From contig LR990056.1 of the NCBI GenBank assembly GCA_905147135.1, positions 12,720,001 to 12,784,000 of the forward strand: a stretch of 64,000 nucleotides of DNA, in the 5' to 3' direction. The position numbers and the translations under genes were made by a program. Below, in pieces: positions 12,756-23,340 of this stretch; position 1 is the stretch's first letter, and every line of letters starts with the position of its first letter. This stretch comes from Blastobasis lacticolella (Eukaryota > Arthropoda > Insecta > Lepidoptera > Blastobasidae). The notes below the pieces were generated by a model, which saw only the letters and a program-made list of their open reading frames with translations, searched no databases and was not told the origin of the DNA.

Positions 12756-15511
12756 CATAGTGAGCCAGGTAAAAAGTTATCTGTATTTAACCCGGCAACA
12801 TGGGGGATGGGAAGTCCTTGTAACAATTGTTTACTCCCACGACGCCAGGTTAAAATACGCATTATCGCATTAGCCAACTTCTCGGTAAGAAAACTTTAGA
12901 TAACCTTGAGGGCCGGTGCCATACAAAGTTTTGTTTACATCGCCGGTGGACAATAAACCGTGAGCGTTATAAATCAGACTAATAGACCGGTGTCGTCCCT
13001 GGCTCACCTGAACGTGGCGATGCGATAACAGAAATAACCTTGTGCCTATGACGTAGCTCGATACCGAACAGCGTTATCAGTGCTTTGATGCTATTATGTT
13101 ATCGTTCACACATATCAAACGTAACACTCAATCGCATCGCATTGCTTTAATCTGAATGCTATGCTAGGGATTGCTTCAAGGATAGCATATTCACGTCGGT
13201 TACTCGGGGCCCGACTCGGTCATCCTACTACTTGACTGCGAACTGACCTATTATCATTACAGCTCGTAACAGTTCACTGCAGGACTAAGGACCTCTCCCA
13301 CGAAAGGAGAGGTTATTGCCATAATCTCCACGCTTGGCAGGCGGGTTGGAAATCGCAGTGTCATAAATATAACAATGGATAACGCTGCTGCCCATATTTC
13401 AGCTAAATCTTTTGTCTCGAAAACATTAGTCGTCTTGTACAGGATAAGCCTAATCTGCTGGCTATGCCAGTCCGTCCACGAAACTAAAAACAAGTACGGC
13501 CAGCCATTTCCCTAGATAATGTAACAAAGACAGGTAGAAGGATTGCAGGCAAGCCGGGACACCGCAAAAACTTTTTTTTGGTTGTAAAAGTGATAATGCT
13601 TTCTGTGGCGTTGTTCGAAAGTTGGGGCGGTTGCTTTCAGTACGAAATATGACCATTTTTTTTTTAAATAGATTAGAATCCTTTGTTGAGCAGAGCGGCT
13701 GTGTATGCGTCCCAAATGGCTATTTCGGATACCTCTCTTACAGTAAGAACCCGACTTGGTTTCATTGTGGTCTTGAGGGCCGTGGAGTCTACAACTGTTA
13801 AAGCCAGCAGACTTTAACACGGGTTTCTGGGTGCTCAACGTGTTTTAGTGAACTCACTTGTGTTTACTCGGACATTGAATCATCAAGAAATCATCTCTTG
13901 TAATCCTCAAGTAGGTGTGGTGTTGGTGATGTGCTAAGTCAATGTGATAGTGACGCGCCTAGCTTGCAGCATTCGATCATTGGAACTTCTGGAAGTCGCG
14001 TCATCTTTGCCACGTATTTGGCATATTGTGTGTGCTGAATCATCGACAGTCATTTTTATTACTATTACGAAATGTCGATGAAATGTCAATTTCCTCTACA
14101 TCGAATCCACGAAGAATATTGGGTATGTTCAATTGTATATATTCTATATTCGCCTCGACCGCTTGCTTTTGCGAGACCTTCAGCTTTTAATGATTACAAC
14201 ATCCTAGTTACGGTTACGGCCGGGCAATTTATCGTGATTTGTTCTGATAAAAACCATTCGCTACGTAATTAACAAAAAAAGTAGATTAATCAAATCGAGT
14301 GCACTCGAATTTCATTTCATTACAATGCAGTTTACATTTGAAAAATCGCTGAATACACTAATCGTCGCTCTCATTATGACGAGCATAATTTAATTTATAA
14401 ACTTTAATTGTTGTGTATAATTAATGACAGTGGAATGTGCAGATTTAACAATTAGCGTGGCAACGATAAAGCTGTGTGCACATGATCCACTTTCGCGCGC
14501 GGCAATGATCTCGCGGTGACCGCCGCGGACGCGATAAGGGAGGCCGTTGTAGCTTTCTAGCCTTGACATTATTGTGCCCACACCGGACCGACACTGATAC
14601 ACTTGGAAATATTATTGACACCCATTGGGTTCTTTCCATGTCCTACGTTTGAATCTCCTAGGGGTTAATTCGGGCTGAGTCTAACATAATTCTCTGTTGT
14701 CTCAAAATCTCTAAGTGTAATCGGTAAGTCGCCAGCGTGACTGGCGGCCGTACTTGTTGTTGCCACAACCACAGGTGGAACCATACTAACGATATACCAG
14801 ATTAACGCGGTAATTACCCACGACCGGTATCAAGCAACTCTGGAAGGTTATAATATGCAGTTATTTCGGTAACATAGTAAAGCCAGCCGTCATTCGCCGA
14901 AACCTCGCATATTTTGTTACATTTTACTGTTGTAGCAAGCGTACAAAACCTACAGTTTAAAGTTTGGTACGCCCAAGAGAGCAACTTGCTCAAATGAAAA
15001 TGATTTGTGGTGCTTTCATGAGACAAATATGCTTCCTCAACTTTTCCCAAGAATTGTTCGCTTCAGCCGGCGATAAATAATGATGTTTTCCAGGTCATAA
15101 TCTCGAATGTTTCGGTCGCACAAAAGATATTAAAGAGATCGTGCGATATCCGCTAATTTAAATGCGTCATTGTTGAGTTTTATGATACGAGTGAAAAAGT
15201 AAAAAGACTAGAAAGTTTAAGAAACGCATTTAAAAAATATCTGCAATGTAGGTCAAGTATAATTAGTGTGTATGGATGGCGCGTGGCTGGGGTGGCGGCT
15301 CGCGAGTTTGATGTTAACGATTTTGAGTTTCCTAACGAATACTATGAAAGAGACGCGATTATTCAAAGTTGTATACGTAAAGTTGTTTAGCCATGAAACT
15401 ATAAGCCATTTGTATGTCGTATTTAGATGTAATCAAAATGCCAATCCACGCGAGCCATTCCTATGTTCTTATCCAACAATACTCATCAGTATTGATAATC
15501 TATTGTTGCAG
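12756..15511. other. No gene recognised; one interspersed repeat
   Basis: Positions 13,262-13,400 hold another copy of the CCACTGCAGGAC repeat family. The start of the plus-strand gene must lie upstream of 15,512, but I cannot place its initiation exon by eye here or further left. Confidence 0.4.
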
Positions 15512-15622
15512 AACAACAAGAACGTGGAGCATCTGGACGACGGGCAACTGAAGGCCTTGCTCGACGAGGCCATCACGTATAAGTGCCCGAAGGACCGCGA
15601 GGGAAAGAGCAGCCTCTTCAAC
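15512..15622 (+). CDS. Unknown disordered protein, first recognised exon
   Basis: Acceptor TTGTTGCAG and donor AAC|GTCAGT enclose 37 codons, phase 0 to 0. The peptide includes VEHLDDGQLKALLDEAITYK and a basic PKDREGK, which looks like an amphipathic, conserved N-terminal helix. Because it enters in phase 0 from an acceptor, at least one earlier exon with the start codon is missing from this annotation. I do not recognise the family. The exon's GC content and lack of in-frame stops contrast with the flanks. The phases of all eleven listed exons add up to an unbroken frame ending at 33,539. Confidence 0.8.
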
Positions 15623-16301
15623 GTCAGTAACACACAGCCCGGCCGGGGCCCGTAGCAGAAGCGAGCTCTGCCAAAGGACTAGAGGCCTTGGGAATTATGA
15701 CCTAAAGTCCCTTTGCAGATGGGTTACGTCGCAAGTCTAGATCAAAAGACGTACAACTACGCTTTTTCTGCTGGTCCCGGCTATTACTTTCCTAATATTC
15801 AATGAGATCTTAATGACATTCTCCGTTTCCAGTTTCATATTAATACTTCATATAAATTCTCCATATACCTCCATTATAAATATATTACAGTGTATCAACA
15901 CTCGACAGAACTATTTAAATAAAAGTTGTAAGTTGACATAACACGGTTCGTTAGCAAGTACATATTGATGTCTCAATGTCATCAGCCCAGTAATTTAATT
16001 AAAGCTGTGGGAATTCCGTAAAGTAACGAACCGAACCGATGACACAATTATGTTTTAGTAACAGTGTTCTACCTACTGTGTCATTTCAGAGTGATATTTC
16101 ATTATTTTATTAAATTGCAACGTGTTGTGTAATTTTTTATCGTACTAGATAAGATAGTGCAGGGAAAGTCAGTTGTTCTGGCATTATTACTCAGCCCGGC
16201 GTATATCCGGCTCCTTCGTTACCACATCAGCAAAGTATTGCTTCGGAATAAAGTAAATAATAAATCACAACTACTAGATTAGTTCATTAGCAGCGAAGCC
16301 A

Positions 16302-16455
16302 GGAAGTGGAGCGTCGGTGGCCTGGTTAAGGGGTTCGACACGTACCCCGAGATACCGGGTTCGAACCCCAGTCCCGCCGATGCTCTTACGTTGAGGGGAA
16401 ACATCGTGATGAAACCTGCTGTCACTGTAATTACCTGTCTGGCAAATCACGAACT
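16302..16455 (+). mobile_element. SINE head with tRNA-like A and B boxes
   Basis: Same family as 42.6 and 63.3 kb but in plus orientation. It shows an A-box-like TGGCCTGGTTAAGG and a perfect B-box-like GGGTTCGAACCC at 16,358-16,369, which are the internal RNA polymerase III promoter of tRNA-derived SINEs. The body is truncated after about 150 bp. Confidence 0.8.
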
Positions 16456-16570
16456 CACGACAGTGGTACTCGCACTACAGTAATATTAATACTACAGTAA
16501 AATCTCGTTTGCTAACGTTGGTTTACACGTGTAAATAGTAAATGGACTAGCCCGCAATTATAAATATAAT

Positions 16571-16853
16571 CGTAAACGCCAAAATAGATTCTTGCCTTGG
16601 CTTGAATCAAGACGGGTAATCCCAGCATAATAGGTTATGGACACGCTATGTTTACTTATTTTAGTGAGACGGTTATGTACAAATATGTATACTCCAGCAT
16701 TAGGAGCATACATATTTGGACATAACTATCTGCTCGGGTGCCACTGAGTAGCATAAAAAAGAAAAAATAAGTAAACAGCGCCTCCAGAACCCATTACGCT
16801 GCGATTACGCGTCTTGATTCAAGCCGAGGCACGAATCTACTTCGGCATTTACA
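16571..16853. repeat. Foldback MITE
   Basis: The left arm CGTAAACGCCAAAATAGATT ... GCTTGAATCAAGACG is mirrored by CGTCTTGATTCAAGCC ... CATTTACA on the right, arms about 45 bp plus an inner AATAAGTAAAC pair. No ORF. Confidence 0.75.
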
Positions 16854-17229
16854 ATAATTTAGGAAACCGCACGAAATCCGCAATTTAGGAAGTTGCAATG
16901 CACGAACCCTATGCGAATGCGTTGGACCCCTGGTCCCCTGGTCACAACACCCGGCCAGGTGGGTAATTACCCTTTTCTACGTTCTCCATCTTCGCTTCCA
17001 ATATTGGCGGCTCCCTTATCCCTTACACCGCCAGAGTTCTAACACCCATAACACAAGCTTTGCTTACTGTGGGGCTAGATGTTGCAAAAAAACAAATGCC
17101 AACATTAGCGGCTCCCTTACCCCTCACACCGCCACAGATCTAACACCCATAACACAAGCTTTGCTAGCTATTGGGCTAGATGAAGCAAAAAACAAACCAA
17201 GTTGCTGAACCCCATGCCTCCCCGCCCAG

Positions 17230-17482
17230 GAGCTCCTGGAGGAGGTGGAGCAGGACGAGCAGGCGCTGGAGGCGGCGCGCGGCGCGGGCGCGGGCGCGGC
17301 GCGGGCCCGCCGCGGCGCCGGCGGCGGCCGCTCGCGCCGCGCCCTCCCGCACTCCAACTCGCTGCAGAACCTCGAGCAGGAGGCCCTGGCCGCGGAGTGC
17401 GCGCTGCGGCGCGTGCGCAACCACGCCCCGGTCTCGGCGCGCGCCGGCCACGGCGGCAGCTTGCCCTCCGATGTGGATAAGT
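17230..17482 (+). CDS. Unknown protein, exon 2: acidic helix plus Ala/Arg-rich part
   Basis: Acceptor CGCCCAG and a strong donor AAGT|GTGAGT, phase 0 in and 1 out, 84 codons plus one base. It begins ELLEEVEQDEQALEAARG (acidic, likely helical), passes through an Ala/Arg/Gly-rich low-complexity part, then SNSLQNLEQEALAAECALRR, a second helix. It joins exon 1 as ...SLFN-ELLEEVEQ. GC content exceeds 75%. Long open frames on the other strand here are shadows. Confidence 0.8.
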
Positions 17483-19247
17483 GTGAGTTTACGCTCTGGT
17501 ACTGCTTTCAGAACTTGACAAAAACAATATTTGATATATGTACTTGATTGTAAGCAAATGTGTGGTTGCTGTAAAACTGTGAAACAAATCAATTGGTAAA
17601 TTAGGCTCCTGACATTACCCTAATTTATTTATTTGTTTAATAAATTAGGCTAATGTCATAATTAGGTATGCTTTTTGGAGTTGGAGATGATTTAATGTTA
17701 ATTTATTTATTCGTATGGCAAAAATACAATATAGGTGAAACACATTCAGCTACGAATTGAAATCAAGTGAAGTCAGCCACTTAATTGCTTCATCACTAGG
17801 GGTGATCAGGTCCTCCGCCAATGTAAGTTAGTGGGTACAATAGAATACTACACCGGTTTATTTAAATTTCTTACTCCGAATCCGATTTACGGGCGCCGTA
17901 AAAGCATACCTGCTTTAAAGAAAGAAATACATCATTTATTACACAGGACGCCCCGACAAGATAATTTTGCAATACAATAAAATTTAACAAAAAAAATCGG
18001 TACATAATAAACGGGGGTTTGGGTTATCCACAAACCCAGATATTGTACCCAATTATTGGGTTCTGTTTTTTGTTCTCGTAATAGTATCTCCAACTCCGCC
18101 AACGTTATTCTTCCAACCGCAACAACAACGCAAGAATTGTTTGGCATCAGAAGGCGATGGACCTCTATCCAGACATTTCTCAGTCTTGACAAATCTGTAA
18201 GAGCAGTAAATTTTATTACATATTTGGTGTTTGTAAAAAAAGGTGTAATCTGGCACCGACATACCTAGAAACAAACATAGCTAACCTACGTAGCTAAACG
18301 ATATATTACGAGTACACATTGTGTTTGATAAATAAGTTTTTTTCCGCATGTGACGTGCACTTCACTCAAGGGATTTACTCGTAACGTCGGTAAATGTCAT
18401 TCCCGACTTGTCAGTCCTATTCAGTCGCCCAATTAACAACTGTCTATCAACTTCACCAATGTGGACGAGTTCGCGTTTAACTAGTGTGGCAGTGTTCCTG
18501 TTGTTGGAAACGACAATTTTTACTTCTCTATCCTGTTCAGCGGCCTTAAAGAAGTTTTATGAATCTCTCATCTAACTGTTGTACTTTAGCCTCCTCCATA
18601 TTAATGAAGGGGTTTGCCGTGTTCTTCCTTTCAACAGCCCCGTATAGAACACTCACACTGCCAAGTTCCCATAATCATTATCTTCATCGTCCGAGCTGTC
18701 AATCCCGGCTTTTACCAAGGTCCGCTTACCTACTCTTTCTTTCACTCTGGCCGGTTTTCAGGATCCTCACATCGTAGGCCTTCGTCCGTCGCATCTAACT
18801 CACCGAGATAGATTGCATCTTCCTGGACCCCTCGGGACCCTATACTAATACCAGTAGATTTATTCACCAATTTCCCACGTATCCCTCGGACGATACGCAG
18901 CACGTGAAAAAACCAGCACCAACGAGCCTTTTCAATCTTATCCGCTTCGTCTCTCATGCCAAGTTCCCTATGCTATGGCCGTGTTTTTATAACACTTAGG
19001 TGGAAAACTAGCTTACAGCCTGCCTAATGGTAAGCACGGTTGAAAAAAAGTATTTATTGAATTAGGACTACGTTAATTAATCTCTTTTCAAACGTCAACA
19101 ATCTAATAAAAAACAAAGGAAAAGTTAAGCGAGCTCATCCAAGTTGGTTGGTTGCTCCACCGACATTACCAAGGCTCTTAAATGATGATGATTGGGCGCA
19201 GTCACCGCAGCCTATATCCGTGTTGTAACCCTGTCCGGTGCTGGCAG

Positions 19248-19380
19248 CGTTCCTGGTGGGCGAGGAGCCGCGCGCGGGCTACCTGGCGACGGTGCGCTGC
19301 GTGAACCCGCCGCCGCTGGCCGAGCGCCGCGTCTCCGCCAGCGACGCCAACGGGCCCGCCGAGCTCGAGTTACTCAACAG
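19248..19380 (+). CDS. Unknown protein, exon 3
   Basis: Acceptor GCTGGCAG, donor CAACAG|GTACCT. It enters in phase 1 and leaves in phase 2. Peptide: FLVGEEPRAGYLATVRCVNP, then a proline-rich turn and SDANGPAELELLNR. The join to exon 2 gives ...DVDK-S-FLVGEE. The start of this exon (GYLATVRCV) looks like a folded beta segment rather than disorder. Family not recognised. Confidence 0.8.
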
Positions 19381-20021
19381 GTACCTACCCCCAGCGAACG
19401 CAAGGCGTCGTACTAGATACTGAGCCAGTCTGCAGGACTTCGTCGATTTTGCCTTTTGTAGCATTTTTTTATGTAAGTGTCGGCACAGGGCGCCCGAAAA
19501 GAACATATTATGCTGATGAAATAAATAACCTTTTTCAAAAAGGGCCGGTTAAGATTACTTACAACCGGCGTAAAGGTATGAATGTGTAAGAGGCAAAAGA
19601 GGTGTGTCAGAATCGTAGCTTATGGCACTCGATAGTAGATACGGGTGTGAGAGTGTTTGTATGATTGAGTCGCACTAGGACATCCTGCAGAACCCGGTCG
19701 AGTTCGCCTTTTCTAAACAATGTTTTTAAGTATTTATTAGTACCAGCCCACGTAGCATGACATCGCCGATGCATAGTCACAGTTGGAAATTGCAACATAA
19801 CAACGTGATTACGTGTCGCCATTTAAGTTAACTTTGAACCATTAATTAACTTAAGAGATTACTTAATGCACGTTAAAGAATCATCATAATTACTTAAGGA
19901 GATAATCATTACTTAATGGCATAATCACTACTTAGGGGCACAACAATGGAACTAGTTTGGTATATATTCGGGTTTGGTAGGCCTATTTCCGCATACACAG
20001 TTAACATTCTGTTTCCGACAG

Positions 20022-23000
20022 ACGCAGCAAGCCACCGTTCCAGATGACGTACACGGCGCGCGCAACGCTCGAAATCAGCGGCAGCAGCGTGAGCTCGGGC
20101 CGCGCGGTCACCACCACCACGGCGTCCAACCAGGTGCGTACCCGCCGCCCGCGCGCCCCCGGGCCCCCGGAACCGGACCGCACGCCCTATCTACCCAACG
20201 ACCATAACAACACTAAACAACGCAAAACGTCCAAAGTTGTACGCGAAGTGAATCGAAGAGCCGGTGGTGCAGATGGTCGCGTGGACACCGCTGGTAACGA
20301 GACGTGGCATTCGGAACGCGCCAGGCCGAACGAGACGTGGCATTCGGAACGCGCCAGGCCGAACGAGACGTGGCATTCGGGACGCGCCAGGCCGAACGAG
20401 ACGTGGCATTCGGAACGCGCCAGGCCGAACGAGACGTGGCATTCGGAACGCGCCAGGCCGAACGAGACGTGGCATTCGGAACGCGCCAGGCCGAACGAGA
20501 CGTGGCATTCGGGACGCGCCAGGCCGAAACTAGATATTATGGATGTGGCAGTGATACGGAACCTGATACAAACAGTAGGTGTCACTGATAAGACTCATCG
20601 CGGGCGATCGAAAAAACCTACGGCTAAAAAAGAGACTGATGCACAGTGTCACAGGCAAAAGCAGCTAATGAAAGCCGTAGTTCCGAACGTTGGCAGCGAT
20701 GCGAAGAATTCTGCAATCAAACAAACGGAAGCTACGGAGATACCCGCCTGGGCTAGTTGCCGCTCGCGCTCTCCCAGCCCCCCGGAACTATACCGCACGC
20801 CCTATCTACCCAACGACCATAACAAAACTAAACAATGCAAAACATCCAAACCTGTACGCGAAGTGAATCAAAGAGACGGTGGTGCTGATGGTCGCGTGGA
20901 CACCGCTGGTAACGAGACGTGGCATTCGGGACACGCCAGGCCGAACGAGACGTGGCATTCGGGACACGCCAGGCCGAACGAGACGTGGCATTCGGGACGC
21001 GCCAGGCCGAACGAGACGTGGCACTCGGAACGCGCCAGGCCGAAACTAGATATAATGGATGTGGCAGTGATACGTGACCTGATACAAACAGTAGGTGTCA
21101 CTGATAAGACTCATCGCGGGCGATCGAAAAAAGCTACGGCTAAAAAAGAGACTAATACACAGTGTCACAGTGTTGGCGGCGATGCGAAGAATTTTGCAAT
21201 TAAACAAACAGAAGCTACAGAGAAACCCGCCTGGGCAATTAATTATACGACGAAAAAAGGAATGCCTCGTAACGGCGCCACGAAGAATACTACTACTAAA
21301 CAAACAGAAGCTAAGAAGCTTGCCTGTGAAACTAATTGCACGTCGAGAAAAGAATCGCCTCGTGAATCTCGTAATAAAGTTTCGGACGGTGACAATAAAA
21401 ACTTTTATATGTCCAAAAATGTGTGTAGTGACGAAGTGAGAAATAATCCGGACACTGACTACTTGTATACCACCCGAGTAAATATGTGGTATCAAGGACT
21501 AGATAGGTATCAATTGCAAAGTAGTTTGACGAATACGTCTAACCAAACACCAATTCAGGACACAAATAATAACATTCCCAATGATAATCTTGTGCCTTAT
21601 ATGCCTACCCTTTATGAAACCTCGGAAACCGTGGATAGTTTAGATGTTTCAATCAATCAAATAGATGATGATGAATCTCCTTGTCATTACGATGACCTCA
21701 CGAAGCAAGCATTTGCAGCAATTTATCCACCAGATAGAAACGTCGACGATGACGTATACAATCAGCATACAGGGAGCACATCACGACCGCGTTCTGTAAG
21801 AGGTATGCAACCTAAAATAAATAAGCCACAGCACATTCTAAGAAATTTAGTGCCAGCTGATTTATCATCTATTAACTCAAGAAATATACTAAACATGACG
21901 ACAGGACCTCCGGCAAAATATCAGCCTACAGCGAGCACATCACGACCGCGTATTGTAAGAGAAATGCAACCAAAACTAAATAAGCCACCGGCTTTTCTAA
22001 GAAATTTAAAGTCATATGATGATTCATATATTAACCCAAGAAATATACGAAAAATGTCGATTGGAACTCCGTCAATCACTCGAGAAGACGTCAAGGCGGC
22101 ATCGCCTGCGACTGATATCAGAGCTAACCGCGATAGCAGTGCATTTGATAAGGAAGCACCAAATGACTGTGATAACAGAAATTGCAGTATCGATAACCGT
22201 GATCCAGTCTGTAATTTGAGTGTTAACAAAAGTTGTGTCAGAGAGTTATCTTTGGACCAAGATAACGCAGCTAAATCTGCTAATAATATAACGTCCAAGG
22301 CCAAACTTGTACCACGCACACAATCAATTACAGGAGAAAGTGTTGAATCATTAAACAAATCAAAGTTTAATATGGCCGATTCTACACCAAAGCTTGATTT
22401 AACCTTGAATCCAGATAATACAAAAGCATCATACTTAAACGCAGACGAATCTTACATTGACAATGGAGATGATTCGACCGCAAATTATATTGAAATGAAA
22501 TCGGTGAATCGTCTACATGTTGAAGATCAAGATGTAGAATTAAAAGAAATGGTCACTACTACCCGGGACATAAATCTTCAGAGTTCGTTTGCGGAGTATA
22601 TGCAAGGCCAAGAACGCCTAATGAAGCTATTAAAATTAGAAGATAACCGTATTGAAAACAATATCACACCAGACAAGATTTCAGTCAAAGAATCAGAGAA
22701 CGTTATGTCAGAAAACATCAAGCAAAGCGAAGAAGGGTGTAACGAGTGCGACGATATCGAAGAAATAAATAGCGACGAGCGTTCTGTTGTTAAACTGGAA
22801 TCGTACCGACCCGGCGCGGGCGCACAGTACGTGCTGGACGAGCTCCCGAATAACTCATACGTCTTGCTAACATTTCCTAGCAGCCTGTCTTCTGCAATTA
22901 AGTTGGAAGCGCTCGCCGGCGTCCTAGCTCTGTGGAATAGTATGAAGCAGAAATCGGTAGTGTTCGATCCGAAGGACGGTGAGAGTACCATAATCAGCGG

Positions 23001-23100
23001 GAACCCTAAGGCGCTACGGTTCTGCGACGTGGAGAGGTCGCGCGGGGAGCCAGCGGAGCGCGAGGCGGGCGCGCGCGACTCGGAAGGCGCGGGCCGTCAG
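20022..23100 (+). CDS. Unknown protein, long exon 4 with repeat array
   Basis: Acceptor CCGACAG at 20,021; phase-2 entry completes the Arg of LLNR. The first 37 codons (RSKPPFQMTYTARATLEISG, then Ser/Thr-rich ASNQ) reach a good internal donor CAG|GTGCGT at 20,133. The frame then stays open for 989 further codons to a second donor CAG|GTAGGC at 23,100, also phase 0. That extension holds two blocks of an 11-residue repeat (NETWHSERARP), a ~600-bp duplicated unit, a 53-residue duplicated segment (STSRPR..R.MQPK.NKP), long Asn/Asp/Ser-rich disorder, and a more ordered end (QYVLDELPNNSYVLLTFPSS, LEALAGVLALWNSM). An open frame this long in AT-rich DNA argues that it is translated. The short (112-bp) and long (3,079-bp) exon forms are both frame-compatible with exon 5. 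Confidence 0.75.
20164..21240 (+). repeat. Nested coding repeats: 33-bp array in a ~600-bp tandem duplication
   Basis: Block 1 (20,164-20,765) has seven copies and block 2 (20,778-21,240) four copies of a 33-bp unit encoding NETWHS(E/G)(R/H)ARP. Each array is preceded by RTPYLPNDHN ... VDTAG and followed by KLDIMDVAVIR.LIQTVGV. Offset between blocks is about 615 bp. A third degenerate trace is at 21,275-21,335. Since 33 is a multiple of three, several other frames are open too; these are shadows. Confidence 0.9.
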
Positions 23101-23196
23101 GTAGGCCCAGCGATAAGGACACTGGGCAGCAGGCAACAGGCAATCGCGACCCAGCGCACCGGCAACATTGCACTAATCCACTACTCACTACTCTAA

Positions 23197-23340
23197 AGTC
23201 GTTGATGAAAGTAAAGATCAAATATGTAAACACAACTGTCAATGTCAAAGCCGGTTGCTTTTCTTTTTTGCCTAGTTTTTGTATTTTTTTTGGTGTATTA
23301 GCAATAAAGATTTTTTCATTTATTCATTCATTCATTCAAA
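23197..23340 (+). terminator. Possible intronic poly(A) site or LINE 3' end
   Basis: If the donor at 23,100 is not used, the frame reads 31 more codons to a stop at 23,194-23,196. AATAAA follows at 23,303-23,308, then a CATT-rich tail. This could be an alternative last exon. Equally, ATTCATTCATTCATTC tails end many non-LTR elements, so the signal may belong to a retroelement fragment. Confidence 0.35.

Larger units (their letters stand above)
15623..17229. other. Intron with a SINE and a foldback element
   Basis: Intron of the plus-strand gene. It holds a plus-strand tRNA-derived SINE near 16,302-16,455 and a foldback MITE at 16,571-16,853. A short duplicated segment (TAACACCCATAACACAAGCT) occurs twice, near 17,040 and 17,141. 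Confidence 0.7.

Noticed and set aside
16309..16390. Possible tRNA gene (A and B boxes)
   Set aside because: No tRNA fold seen on inspection and the sequence continues as a SINE shared with five other places.
17176..17592. Long open frames opposite exon 2
   Set aside because: Compositional shadows of Ala/Arg-rich codons; the flanking splice sites fit only the plus-strand frame.
20187..20585. Repeat-coding open frames on both strands (RPGAFRMPRLV, RTRRGIRNAPG)
   Set aside because: The 33-bp period keeps every frame open. Only the frame continuous with neighbouring exons is supported.
20296..21042. CRISPR-like regular array
   Set aside because: No spacers: the units are contiguous, coding and in a eukaryotic exon.
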